The translations under genes were made by a program, and so were the position numbers. DNA of 64,000 nucleotides, from assembly GCF_002288925.2 (NCBI RefSeq), contig NW_022098008.1, positions 2,044,814-2,108,813 of the forward strand, given 5' to 3'. Below are positions 10,281-22,260 of this stretch, one piece after another; positions within the stretch are counted from its first letter, which is position 1, and the number at the start of each line of letters is the position of its first letter. The notes beneath the pieces are model-generated. The model saw only the letters and a list, made by a program, of their open reading frames with translations, had not been told where the DNA came from and ran no database searches. The DNA comes from Delphinapterus leucas (taxonomy: Eukaryota; Chordata; Mammalia; Artiodactyla; Monodontidae).

Positions 10281-13200
10281 TAGAGCCAGGTGCTGACTGC
10301 CAGATTAACATTAACTTCGTTCAAATTGATGTGCTCGGCCACGCATGTTCATGTGAGGAGCTGGCTCTCATGGTGTCTGTGGTCAGTGGCTCTGCTTGGA
10401 CATGGCATTGAGCTGGAGCATGGAAGTCTCTCCCCCATTGGTGAGGAGCAGAAAACCCCCTTCCCACTGGCACACTGACCATGGGGTCCACTCTGACCAT
10501 CAGAGTCAACAAGGAGGAGTTGTAATTAGCTGGAATGTGGCTTGCACACGTGGTTAATTGGCGATATTGGTGGTTTGCCTCAAACCTGTTTTCCCACAAG
10601 GCCCTCTAGGTGCTCCTTTCCTGGTGTCCCCATCTCCCCTTGTGTCCAGGAGGCTGTCCACTGCTCTCTAACCAGGCACATTTCCAAAGTTATATTTGTC
10701 TGTTTTGACAAAAGACATGCAAGCGTCTGTTTCTATGTTGACTTTGTTTCTCATCGAGGTACAATCCAGAGAGTCCGACTATTATCATAAGACAGAAATG
10801 CTGCAGCTCAGGACATGCCGCCCAGGGATGGGAAGTGAGGGACTCCAGGCTTGGGAACAGATATGGCAGCCATGCTCCTGGCTCTTATAAAAAGCCCAGT
10901 GTTGCAAAGCTGCAAAGGCTGGGATCCAATATGACTTTTCCGAGCTTGAATGCCGGGGATCCTCTATATGTCCGAAGCGTGTGTTCCTACAGCTGGCGTG
11001 CTGAGCCTGCCGGTGCTGTTGGTGGGAGCTGTCATAACACTGTCCCTCATCCCCCAGTCTGCCGCCTGCCCTGTCAGATGAGGGGGGCCCTGCTCTCTGG
11101 GTTCCACCCACCCTCGCTCAGCCACAGGTGCCGGAGGAGACCCTTAGAGTCAGACAGGATGGTGTGCTGGGTCTCCTTCAAGTTCTGCAGGCAGATTCAA
11201 AGCTGAGTCACGCGAACAGGTGTGAGGGATTGGAAGTTCTGTCTGGGGGATGACATTTCTGTGGTTGTCTGTGTCACCCTCAGAACACACTCTTTGGTAT
11301 TAGAAATTCGTCAATGATTAAACTGATCGTAAATTACACACCACGGGTGCTTTCTTTCCATTCAAAGCAGGCTTTTCTAATTTTAAAAAGAGAAAGAATA
11401 ATCTGTATGAAATAAGCAAACAAGACTACTTTTCTGTGATGTGTGGCACTTTCCTCTCACGTGTGTGATCCCTTTTTCGTATTTTGCTTTTTATGCATTT
11501 GTACAAAAATATGCTGGGAGTACCTTGGCCATGTACTGTGTTAGTGCAGTATGGAACGTGTTGGAAATACTGAATTTAATGGGTGCAACTTGCAACCTTG
11601 TGGACAACGTTAAGCAAGGCATGTATTGTAATATTGATTTTTTTCTCATGCTCGGTTGGACCCAGGACCCAGAGATAAGTCGTTTCGTGGATTGATGGGC
11701 CAAATGGAAGATGCGTCTGGGAAAGGTTCCGAATACAGGGATCCGCTGCTTTTTAAAAGTTTGCTTTACTCCACTTCGCTCTTACAAAAGACCTACATTG
11801 GTACCAGTTTCGCTTACAGAAAGAAATTCGAAGAGGATTTTTGAATTTACAAAAAAAGGTGAAAAGTTCAGTGTGGGTTTTGCAGTGAAACCCTTACAGA
11901 GGCAGTGCACACCCTGGGGGCGGCCCCGCTGAGCTCTTTCCTGGGAACCACACTCAGCATCAAGCATCCAGCTGTCAGAGCTCTGACCAGTGTCTGCGAG
12001 CACCTGTGCTTCACCCGGATTTATTTTGTGGCTTCGTTATAAACACATGTCTTAAGGTAACTGCTTCTTCTCTTTATGTCATTTTGGCTATGAAAGGTTT
12101 CACAGGAACACTCTGCTTTCAGATAGCGGGGCAACCTGCAAAATGGTGCAGACATTTGTCGTCCAGAACTGGACTTCCCTGTGGGTGAGCGGCCCTGAGG
12201 ACTCCCGGCCAGCAGGCTTCCAGGGAGGAGGGCTGCCCACATCCACGGCGAGTGTCTGCGTGTTTCTCAGGAGGAGATGCCCCAGACCTCCTGCCTCCCC
12301 TACTGGGACTGAGCAATGCTAAGGAATCCGGTTTTTTCTTTTCCTCTCACTTTTTCCCCTCCCTCCTCCCTCTGTTCCTTTCCTTCTTCATCTCACCCTC
12401 CGAAACCACATCGTAAGGAAGGCTAATTTGGAAGTACAGCAGTCAATGATAACTTCCTTAATTGATGGATCAGGAAACCCGCTTCAGGTGGGAACGTCCT
12501 CTTGGACAACCTGCTCAGAGGCCTCCAGACCCGCCTAGCTGCTGTGGCAGGAAAAGCATCCTACTTGTGCTCTGAATTACCTCCTGCGGTAGTGATGGGT
12601 TTGGGACATCATTAGATGAATTACCAAAGGAAACAGCAGTATACCTAAAGTAGCCGCCGTGCTGTCAATCAGAGAACAAGTTCCCCTGCCATCTGAGTGT
12701 GGGCACCCTCCCGTTTTTGGGAGGAGGGTCACACGGGCAGGGCTGGCTTCCTGGATGGGTGAACCGTGCAGTTGCTCAGGGCCCCCCAACCCTCAGGGGG
12801 CCCCATGCTTTGCTTAGTGCTCTGCCGTTGGCACCCGACCCAAAGGCCACTCCTCTGTGGTGCCCAAGAATGGGCAGGGGGACAGGCTGCCAATGGTGCA
12901 GGCAACAAGTAGGCATTATCTGTAGGGAATTCTAAATAATAATAAAACGTAGTAAAAGTTGGTCCCCCTTTTATTATCATCCTGCAGCAACTCTAAACAA
13001 TATCAGTAATAAAACCCTCCTCCCTGGAAACACCCTGTGTGGAGTTGTAAATACCTGGTGCGATGGCTATTGAGATTTAATAAGCAGATACGTAAGCAAG
13101 CTCCAATATTTGCTTAATTCTGCTGGAATCACAACTTTGGGTTCGTTCCTTTCTTTGCCACATGAGCAGTTTTACTTTCCAGAGCCTGGAGGGCTTAGGA

Positions 13201-13573
13201 AGGGGCCGCTGCAGCTCGGTCTGGAGGCAGAGCCGGCTGGGAGGGCTGGCGGTGGACAGCAGCCTGACAGCGGTCATGTTGGTAACCAAGCAGTTTGGAA
13301 CAAACGGTACCTTCCAGCGTCTAAAGTTTATGGATATTATTAGCCAATCAGCTTTTGTGTTTATTTACTTTTTTATGAAGGTTGGCACTCACTCCAGTCC
13401 CCCACCCCCAAGATCATCCCTTTGTGACTGCGTTTGCTGTGTATCAGCCAGTATATTCCAGATCCTATATAACTTTGAGTAATACAGATTACACTGTACA
13501 ATTCAACATGCAAACTTCTTAAGATCCAATATATGAGTATTGTGTTGCTTTTCAAAAGTGACCATTTAAACTT
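10281..13573. other. Unique non-coding DNA
   Basis: Mostly unique sequence with no supported gene. An 84-codon frame at 11441-11695 is hydrophobic and not recognised. The stretch 12740-12990, with repeated ggggcccc-type blocks and a ttctaaataataataaa tail, resembles an ancient interspersed repeat that I cannot name. A pyrimidine-rich patch lies at about 12330-12400. Confidence 0.45.
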
Positions 13574-13579
13574 AAAGTG

Positions 13580-13582
<3 letters not shown>

Positions 13583-13624
<42 letters not shown>

Positions 13625-13837
13625 ATATATATATTGTTTTTTTTTGCAGTATGCGGGCCTTTCACTGTTGTGGCCTCTCCCGTTGCGGAGCACAGGCTCC
13701 AGACGCGCAGGCTCAGCAGCCATGGCTCACGGGCCCAGCCACTCCACGGCATGTGGGATCTTCCCGGACCGGGGCACGAACCCGTGTCCCCTGCATCGGC
13801 AGGCGGACTCTCAACCACTGCGCCATCAGGGAAGCCC
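13583..13837 (-). mobile_element. CHR SINE (short type) with AT-expanded tail
   Basis: Reverse-complement CHR body, running from the poly(T)/tttttgcagtatgcgggcc side to the terminal ...catcagggaagccc. It is flanked by the direct repeat aaagtgatt at 13574-13582 and 13838-13846. The (AT)n block lies inside the duplication, on the tail side, so it belongs to the element. On the minus strand the A box reads as tggcgcagtgg and the B box as ggttcgtgcccc. Confidence 0.93.
13584..13635. repeat. (AT)n microsatellite
   Basis: About 52 bp of AT dinucleotides with a single interruption (tttatat near 13610). It sits between the target duplication and the poly(T) of the CHR SINE. Confidence 0.95.
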
Positions 13838-13850
13838 AAAGTGATTATAT

Positions 13851-14264
13851 TTTGATATATTCATGCTTTATTAATCAAATCCTCAGGAAAAACAGTAATA
13901 AAAATTTCACCTTATTTACAAGGTATTTGCAGGGTTTCAATTACTGTTGAGAGGCCTTTTTTTCATCATTAAGTGAAACATACCCTATTTTCCCCACAGT
14001 TATATGAGGGTTTGGGCAAAGGGCCCTGGTTTTGTTCCTACACAACCCCAGCACAGCCGCCCCCAGCCCCGGGCTGCCTCAATCTCCCCACGGTCAGGCA
14101 CATTTTGGTGTCCTCACAGCAGCTGGCTGAGAGGCAAAACCTGTTCCCAGAGAACAGAATCACGTTACCTTGTATTACGAGAAAAATAAACTGTAGAGGG
14201 AAGAAACACAGTTATCTTTTGTTCTGGGCATCACATTGCTTTTTTGTTTTGTTTTATTTTATCT
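13851..14264. other. Unique non-coding DNA
   Basis: No gene or repeat recognised between the CHR SINE and the short L1 3' end. Confidence 0.45.
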
Positions 14265-14375
14265 TTATTTTTTTAATTGAAGTGTACTTGATTTACAATC
14301 TTGTGTTAGTTTCAGGTGTACAGCAAAGTGATTCAGTTATACATACATATATTCTTTCAACCCACAAATCATTTC
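14265..14375 (-). mobile_element. L1 3' end fragment
   Basis: Reverse-strand L1 3' terminus: poly(T), aattgaagtgtacttgattt, acaatcttgtgttagtttca, ggtgtacagcaaagtgattc. This matches the cetartiodactyl L1 3' end, which reads 'cacctgaaactaacacaaca' on its sense strand. Severely 5'-truncated. Confidence 0.85.
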
Positions 14376-15324
14376 TCATTTCTTCTGCTCCTGCCGAGGA
14401 CTTACATTTCCAGGTGTGCTGACTGTTGCTGGCCCATCTTCCTGTCTGGAAGTGGATTCCACATGGCAGTTAATACCCACGTGGTCACCTCTGGGTTCAG
14501 AAGCAGTTTGGTGGGGCTAAGTTTTCGTCCCACCCCATGCTTCAAACCGAGCTCCTCGAACAACGGGTATGTGGAGACTCAAGCCGCTGTGGCTCCAAAT
14601 CACATTCAAAGTTGAAATTCCGCATTAGAAAATGAATATTCCCTCTTGGATGTGGAATAAAATGCTTGCTGTATATTTGCGTGCTTAGAGAAAAGGTTTT
14701 TTATGGCAAAGAGAGAAATGAAGCTTTGGATAAACAGATCCAAAGGCTATGAAGCCGGAAAGGATTTCAAGAAGTAAATTGCAATTTCACTGTGAAGGCA
14801 AATGTTCTTTTCAGTCTTGATTTGCACTAAACACAGAATGAGAGTCAAATGGAAATGGAACAGAGGCACATCTCAGAAAGGAACCCACAGACGAGGACAC
14901 ACAATCGCAAACATGGTTAAAGCCTCCTCAGCACAATGGTTGCAGTGGCTTTTCTGACAAATAGTGAAGTATCACATCTTCTGAGGAATTGTGATAACTC
15001 ATAATGTGGGTAATTGTTTTCAAGTTATAACTGTCAGCTTTGTAAGTCTGATTTGCATTGCAAATGAGAAATATTAATTAAATAGTGAACGTGTTTGAAA
15101 GTGACACGGCTCCATGTCTTAAGGGTTACCGTTTCAAAGCTGCGTTTAGAGACCTGTTCTGACCTGAAAGACGCTTTGGGATAAACACATATTTACAACA
15201 AATTTTTATTTTCCCTTTAATTCAGATAAAGATATTTTAGAATAAACTTAAACTCAGGAAGGGTTTGTATTCTTGTGTATTATTAGCTGGAGGCTAGCCA
15301 AAATCTTCCTTTAAGTAACAGAAT
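14376..15324. promoter_or_regulatory. Candidate conserved non-coding block with POU site
   Basis: No repeats or plausible coding sequence. The right half (14990-15245) is AT-rich, complex sequence with clustered homeodomain-type cores (gtaattg, attaattaaat, tttaattcag) and the POU palindrome listed separately. It resembles mammalian developmental enhancers in composition. No alignment was possible. Confidence 0.3.
15051..15065. promoter_or_regulatory. PORE-like POU-factor site
   Basis: The sequence atttgcattgcaaat combines a forward octamer ATTTGCAT with an overlapping inverted TGCAAAT. It differs at one of 15 positions from the reverse complement of the published PORE element (ATTTGAAATGCAAAT), which binds POU/OCT dimers. 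Occupancy is unknown. Confidence 0.4.
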
Positions 15325-15340
15325 AGAGAAACAAATTTTT

Positions 15341-15543
15341 TCTTTTTTTTTGCTGTACACGGGCCTCTCACTGCTGTGGCCTCTCCCGCCGCGGAGCACA
15401 GGCTCCAGACGCACAGGCCCAGCGGCCATGGCTCACGGGCCCAGCCGCTCCGCGGCACACAGAATCCTCCCGGACCAGGGCACGAACCCGCGTCCCCTCC
15501 ATCGGCAGGTGGACTCTCAACCACTGCGCCACCAGGGAAGCCC
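15341..15543 (-). mobile_element. CHR SINE (short type)
   Basis: Reverse-complement CHR body from tttttttttgctgtacacgg to ...gccaccagggaagccc. The flanks agagaaacaaattttt (15325-15340) and agagaaacacattttt (15544-15559) are a 16-bp target duplication with one mismatch. Head and tail are both present. Confidence 0.94.
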
Positions 15544-15560
15544 AGAGAAACACATTTTTA

Positions 15561-17169
15561 AAGATTGACTTTTAGTTTCCCGTCTCCTCTATTTTAAAAC
15601 AGCCTAGCTTATTAGCTAAAAAGGAGAGGATTTTAATGATTGAAGCCTTGAACTTAATCTGCAGTTTAATATAAAATGTGATATTGCAGGTTGATTAAAA
15701 TCAGAATACCAAAACACTCAGAACTCATAGCAGTTAACGATCAAGTGTGTTCAAAAGAGTTTCATTTTCAGACAGTCTTAAGAATTTAAGCTACATTGAA
15801 ATAAAAATAAATTCATGCATGTGAAAACTTGAAATTTTGAATAAACAACAACTTATGGGCATGCTGGTGAATCCACTAGCCCCCGACTTTGCCTTCTAAG
15901 AAATAAAAGTGACCAGCTTGAAGACCACCATGTTTCCTAGTGACTGTATCATCAGCGCCAGCATCCATGAGGGAGCCAGACCGTAAACAGGTGACAGCAT
16001 CCTTGGGTCCGACCGACCGTAGTGCTCACACAGCAGGGGCAAGTGGGGGCTCTGTGCGCTGCAGCTCTGGGGAGCAGTCACCACGCCCCAGCGAGGTGCC
16101 CCTTTGCTGGGAGAGGAGACCCCAGGCCCTTGAGCCAATCTTCTTGGACTTGGGTGGGAGGTATTGTAGGGAACAACCCAAGTCGGATGGGTACCCAGTG
16201 CGATAGCTCTGTGCTCTGTCAGTTCTGTGGTGTGGGACCATGGCCCCTCTGACCATCAGACACTAAGCCTGGATCATGGAGTTCACAGCCCCAGTTAAGG
16301 GGCCCTTCCAGACCCCTGTCCCCAGCGTACTCCCATTCCTCTGTCTGACTGTCTACAAAGATGGTGAGGGTGTGCGTGGAGCGTCAGAGAAGGAGTCTCT
16401 GACTCCAGACACCAAAGTTTCCTGTCTGTGCACATGCGTGTTGGGTATTTGCCAGGACCACCTGTGCACAGGTGGCAGGACTGTGCCCTCAGTATCATGC
16501 CAGCGCCCTTCCATTCATCTGATAATGGGGTCCATATCTCACGTGAAGTTGCAGAGAAGTATCCAGAGATACAAAACCTACACTAGAGCGTCAATTTCTA
16601 TGCATTACTGCTCTATCAGTAAATTATATGTCATTTAATGCAAATCATTAGTCAACATATAAATAATTTACCACCAATACATAGGGCCATGAGAGTCAGA
16701 GAAATATATAAGTGAAGGCAAATTTTCCGAAAAAGCTCTCAATTTATTTTATTGAGCATTTCTCAGGAAAAAAAAAAAAAAAGGTAACTTGGGTCCTTAA
16801 TTGCCCCATCTAGAACCTTGTTGTTTGTTACTAGACTCTACAGCATTTTTCTTCCAACCTATTTTTAAAATTTCATAGAACCTGGAGTAAAAAGGGGCCC
16901 CAAACCCTGTCCAACCTAATGTTTCCCCAAGTGGGGTCCGTGCAACTCTGGGCCTCTATGCTGGTCCGTTTAAGTATCTCATTGGTTCCATATACTATAC
17001 TTGACACACACAGGATGGTATGTAAAATAGTATTTTTATATACTTTACATATATGCACCCATAAGTGTACTATATACATAGCTATATGTAGAGATCCCTT
17101 TCTGTACATGTATTCAAATGGATATGCATCAATGCAGAATTTATTATTTGAACAGGTAATTTAGTCCAA
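15561..17169. other. Unique non-coding DNA
   Basis: The AT-rich block 15590-15890 is CNE-like (several ttaat/aatta cores, no repeats). From 15890 to 16520 the sequence is GC-richer with only meaningless short frames. A poly(A) run lies at about 16770-16784. Confidence 0.4.
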
Positions 17170-17570
17170 AAACTAAAAAGTAAAGAAGAAAAAGTAGGTT
17201 TGCAGTGAAAAGTCTCTCTGTCTACTCTGCTCCATCGGCCCAATGGATATTAATGTCCTCTGCCATCTTCAGAGATGTTTTACACAAATATAAACAAAGA
17301 CAAATAGTTCCTTTTTTCTGCAGATAGAAACTTACTAAACACAGTGTGTTCTACACTTTGTTTCTTTGACATATAGGCATGTCTTGGAGCTCTTTCCATA
17401 CTGACGTGTAAAAATATTTTGTGTTCATTTGCACAGCTGCATAATATTCCTCTATATAACATTAATTAAATATGATTTTTAAAATTCAGTCATTGTTGAT
17501 GGACACCTGGGTAATTGTAATCCAATATTTTTAATGTTAGGAACAAGGTTGTCAATTAGAGAAAGCTTTT
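17170..17570 (-). mobile_element. Old L1 (L1M-type) 3' fragment
   Basis: Reverse-strand L1 3' UTR features: ggagctctttccatactg, gcacagctgcataatattcc and tgttgatggacacctgggta, corresponding to the common 'tgcataatattccat ... attgatggacatttgggt' stretch. Highly diverged, no open reading frame. Confidence 0.6.
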
Positions 17571-18539
17571 TAATATTAGAAACAAACACCCTACACACGT
17601 TCACAATACACACCCCATAAAAGTCTCCACAGGACATACACATCGAGCACACTGCACACACACGAAATATAAGTTAAACATCAAAAGTATACACTCCTCC
17701 TGTTTGCTGGGTTTGATGGCCTCTGATGGTGTCTGTTTTGTTCTAGTCCATTCATTTCTATTTATTCTATTATATTTTTAAAAAGATTCTCCCGACCCAC
17801 TGGCTTGATTCTGAGGTGCCCTGTTGTGGGCTGGAGGGTACTGCTGGCCAGCGGATGCCGTGCCATCTGAAAAACACCACCTGTCACCCAACACCTGTCA
17901 CCTGTCACCTGGTCCCCCTGGTTCATTAAGCTGTCTTGCTGGCTTGGTTAAATCCCGGCTGGATTTCTTGAGGCTGAACAGATCCTCACATACTGAGGTA
18001 CAGAGGAGTCACAGGCATACTTTAAAAAAAAAAAGCAAAACCAAAAAACCTCCTCTTCTGAATGTGGACACGCAGAGCTCAGCACAAGCCACGGCAGACT
18101 CTTGTCTTCCTGACCTGGCGACACCCCCGTGCGCCCAGCATCCACCCTCTGGAAGTCAGAGTGCCTCTCCAACGCAGCCCGGGTGTTTGCTAAGGACCGC
18201 TCCTCTGCCGGATGGAAATACCCTGGGATGAAAGGAAACGCAGGGCAGGGAAACAGCAGCGAGCTCCCTCAGCTAATAGCTCGACGGCCGCGGAATGCAG
18301 GCCACTCTCAAGCCAGGGTCTGTAGGGCCACCCCGGGAGTCTCCAGGCAAACCCTCCAATCAGCCAACAAAAGGATCAAAAAGTCTGCGGGCCTCATGCG
18401 TTTGCAGAAGGTTCTACTTTTCAAGAACCGTCATTTTTGCTTATTTATTTATTTTTTTAATTTTTAAGGAGCTGAGCTTTCATCTTCTTTCATGGAAGAA
18501 TAAGAAAAGGTCTTTCTAAGGTGTTTTGAATTTCAGAGC
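17571..18539. other. Unique non-coding DNA
   Basis: Contains the CACCTGT array listed separately. The region 18060-18310 is moderately CpG-containing but has no promoter-like architecture that I can support. No gene recognised. Confidence 0.4.
17878..17912 (+). repeat. CACCTGT heptamer array (tandem E2-boxes)
   Basis: Five in-phase heptamers: CACCTGT, CACCCAA, CACCTGT, CACCTGT, CACCTGG. Four carry CACCTG, at 17878, 17892, 17899 and 17906. CACCTG is the E2-box bound by ZEB and SNAIL family repressors. Whether this is a site cluster or just a short tandem repeat cannot be decided from sequence. Confidence 0.6.
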
Positions 18540-19300
18540 CCCGATCCGAAGCTGCTTGTCAGCGTCTCTTTGGGAAGTCTCTTTCTAATCGCGCTATTTG
18601 ATATTGGATATGTGGTCGTCAAATGTTTACATTAAGAAGTATACAGTAAGCCTTCACTTTAGAAGCAAATTAATAGTCGGGCACCGTGAGAACCCGACTT
18701 GATCTGAATATTGATGATCTCATCCTCGGAGTCTCTCAGGGGCCGGGGGGTGTGCGGTGTTGATCATTGCTTCTCACTGATAAGCAAAATATTTCCAGAG
18801 CGTGAAGAATTCTGCGGTGTGTGAAGAGGATATAACCATAATCTCCATCAACACGCTAACTTCTCTGCTGCCATTTGCATTGACAAGCAGCCCGAGTTAT
18901 GCTAAGCTCTCTATTAGAGCCTGCGCCCTGGGAAAGGTCTCCTCATTTGAATAAGGCCTCTTCTGCATGTGAAAAAAGCACATTGAAAAGGAACGCTCCT
19001 TTAATTAGGGTGGCATTTGGAAGCAGAGGCCTTAAATGTTCACTTTTTGTGATGCTAAATTGTCGAGTATTTTCGACTGTATTGTCATTTTCGTTCAACA
19101 TTTTTATTCTTCCTTATTTCTTAAAGAGGGAATGAATGGCCTGCCTGCCAGAGAGAGCGAGGGAGCAGATCAATGTGGCTATCTAGGTTATGGAAAATTT
19201 AAATCAAACTGTTTGATGAAATGTAGAAATATGTTTAAATATAGGATTAGACTTCTAATATAGGAAGCAGTCAGGAGATCAAAAGGCTCCAAAAGTCATG
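18540..19300. promoter_or_regulatory. Candidate conserved non-coding element
   Basis: Repeat-free, AT-leaning but with preserved CpGs. It has an octamer atttgcat at 18873-18880 followed by tgacaag, TAAT-type cores (ttaattaggg near 18991), and two short hairpins: agtcggg/cccgact at 18675-18699 and gtcga/tcgac near 19064-19079. No coding potential. Enhancer role is inferred from composition only. Confidence 0.3.
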
Positions 19301-20479
19301 CTGAAAAGGAGTGGAGAGCTGCCGCGGGAATTTTAGAGCTAAATGATTGAAGAGTGTTTTCAGTGCACTACATCCAATCTGACTTTAAAATAAAAGTAAA
19401 CATGGCCGGCAGTGCAGCCGGGGTGGTGGTGTCCCTCCGCCCTGGACCAGCGGCCAGGCGGCCTGACCGTGGGGTTCTATCTCCAGCACTCACGGAAAGA
19501 GGGCCCTTGGCTTAAAAATCCGGCTCTGGACAATGACATGAAATGTCCCAGCGGGCATTCTGGGGACCGGAGTAGCTGCTGGACTTCTACACGCGTGTGA
19601 ATTTCTCAAATCCACCTTTTACCTTCCTGTATAAACAACAACGACAACAAATCAGACTAAACCCAGACTCAGGCAAGCTGGGAAAGTCAGGCTTGGGTTT
19701 TTGGAATGTGATTCAGCAATGATATAAAACAGAAGCTTGATAACCAAGCCAGGGATGCTGGGAGGACCTGTCTGGTGGAACCTCCCAGGGTACACCTGCC
19801 TGGACCCCAGACCTGACCTTCAGATCTTGGCTTTAAGAAGGCCCTTTTAACCTTCTTAGCATGGCGGTGAGTGTGTCCAGGCCTGAAGACTCCCACATGT
19901 GCAGCGGTGGAGGTGCTATAGCAGGGAAGGTGAGTCAAAGTAAGTCACGGGTCCCTCGGGGACTCAGAAACGTCTCATTCCGATTCCTGTGCTCATCTGT
20001 CAGACTCTATAGCTTGTTTGCTCATAGCTGGTGTCTCTCTCTGTGTCTCTCTTATACTTATCTTAACATTTTGTGCAAATGGAAGTTTTAAGACCTGGAC
20101 CTTAATATCAAGGAGGACCGTTTATCGCTACTTAAAATATTATAACTATTTTCCATAAATGTAACTTTATGACTCACCCTTTATGTAAATAAGAATTCCA
20201 CCAATCACTATGCTTTTCCTATTATAGAGATTTTCATACCTTCAAAACTCTTGCCTGCAAAAGGTCCTGTTCTGGCATCTGTCTCACCAAGCCCTGCCCC
20301 CAAATTTAATTAATTTAAATGCTGATGGCTCCACACCTCTTTCCACTTTTGGATTTTTAAGTATGTTTTGAAAATGCAAACTATTAAATTGTCAGTGGAC
20401 TTGGGAAGAACAGCTGCAACAGGAAGTCCTTTCTGTGCAGGGGGAGGGGGTGAAGAAGGTCATAGGAGGTGCCAGCCCT
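19301..20479. other. Unique non-coding DNA
   Basis: No gene or repeat recognised. Confidence 0.4.
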
Positions 20480-20650
20480 AGCAGTGAGGGGACTGGACCA
20501 GGGACACACTCCCTGGTCAGGTAGGTAGATCTGAGTCCTCTCCAACCCCCGTCGTGCTCTCTGAGCCTCAATTGCTCCAGCTGTGAAATGGGGCTAGCGA
20601 TGGTAGTGAGCCCGTGACAGCAGGCACGGGTCCCTGGGGAGGAAGCACAT
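20480..20650 (+). repeat. MIR SINE
   Basis: Plus-strand MIR signature: gagcctcaattgctccagct, gtgaaatggggctagcgatgg, equivalent to 'ggcctcagtttcctcatctgtaaaatgggg'. It lies downstream of a gtcctctccaac-type stretch. Confidence 0.6.
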
Positions 20651-22260
20651 GGTGAATGTGGCTGGAATGGAACGTGACCACCCTCCACCCCCAGAAACCT
20701 CATGATTACATTTCTCTTGGTGTCCCTAATGGAGACGGACAGGATGTGTGCCTAAAACCATGGGTCACCCGTGAAGGTCTCTGAAGGCTTCAGAGAGGGT
20801 ATTTTTTAGATACTTTGAATAGTTTTGAGGGATGTAGATTCACTAAAACTGTTACAAAAATTTTAGTCGTTTAATTGATATTTAATGAGCCCAATAAATC
20901 TTTATTTGGACTTGGGGACTCTCTGGCCAAGACCCCATGAGGATGACGCTGCGTGAGCCAGGGAAGAAGCAGCAGGAATCTCCTGTCTCCCTGACGCTTC
21001 CTCCGGGGCTCCCGGGCTACCCTCCTGCACCTTCACCCAGAAAAGAGCAAGGAGCAGAGGGTGCCCTCAGCCTCTCGTGTCCAGGGCTGTGGCCCAGAGC
21101 GTCGGCCTTGAAGACCCTACATGTGCGGTGATTTCAAAAGTGATTTGAAATCATTGTTTATTGTTGCCAGGAGACGTGATTTTGAAGTAAAATAATTCCC
21201 TGAGCGACACAGTTTGTGGATAAACCGCAGAGGGGCCCAGTGGGAGACAATGAAGGCGAAAGAAGAAACCACTGTCAGAAAAACAGAAAAGAAGGAGGGA
21301 CCTGTTCTAATTAGAAATAGAAGTAGGTGAGCAGCTCTTCCTGAGGGCAGAGGAAGCAGAGGGCGGGAGCAGTCTGCCACGTACTCCTGGCAGGCTGGCA
21401 CTCAGGCCCCAGGGAGTGCGCAGCCTGGGCAAGGAGGTCAAAGGCTGGGTTCGTTTCTTCTTTTCCTCCCTAAAATGTTTGGGTCGAAAAAAGTGCAGCA
21501 ATTAATAAATGAATTAATAACTATGGGAAAACTTAGCTGGGCGAAATACAGAAACTCTAATGAGTGCAATGCTAAAATCTTCTGGAAAACATTTTTTTTT
21601 TTTTTTCATCTTGAATTGTGTTTCATGGTTCTGAACAGGGGAAATTAAAATACACCGCCTTTGATGTAACTTCAACCTATATTCAGACAGTTTTTTCAAC
21701 TTCACAAAATTATTCTCAAGTTCAGCTGCAGGTGCAGACTTGAGAACTATTAGGGATGTTTTTGAAGAGATGCCTAATGAGGAGGAGTTTGCCATAACAG
21801 AGGAAAAAATATAAAGTTAAAATAATCGAAGCAGTGTACATTAGCACTAGCAATGGCAGATACGTCAATAGAAGAGGATGAAAAAGTCAAAAGTAGTATA
21901 GAGGGTTTAGGGTGCGATAGATTTGAAATTATAAATTGGCATGGAAGGGACGGATTGCTGAAAGATTGCATTGAAAAGACTGCCTAATCATGAGAAAAGA
22001 CACGAATATTGATTGCTACTACACTACTGATTTTAAAATAAACATTTAAATTAAAATTGTTAATTAAAAAAGAGAAAACACTAAATCTCACTATTCCTTG
22101 TACTATTCTGCAAGGAAATAGAAATAGTTATTTTATCTTTGGTTGAATATGTATTATTAAACATTACACCAAAACCAGAAATAGTTAAGGAGTTTAACTG
22201 GTTTTACCATCTAAAGAGTGTCGAAAATTCATAGAAGAATAATACTATAATCAGTGTTAA
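20651..22260. other. Unique non-coding DNA
   Basis: Includes a hairpin at 21129-21153 and an AT-rich right half. A poly(T) run lies at about 21592-21606. No gene recognised. Confidence 0.4.
21129..21153. repeat. Perfect 10-bp inverted repeat
   Basis: tgatttcaaa (21129-21138) and tttgaaatca (21144-21153) are exact reverse complements separated by the five-base loop agtga. It lies in unique sequence with no element around it. Confidence 0.8.

Noticed and set aside
11441..11695. 84-codon hydrophobic frame that could be a membrane micropeptide
   Set aside because: No Kozak context, no upstream promoter features and no recognised homologue; chance frame in AT-rich DNA is simpler.
18060..18310. 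Possible second CpG island
   Set aside because: CpGs are scattered with no clear density peak and no promoter motifs or donor.
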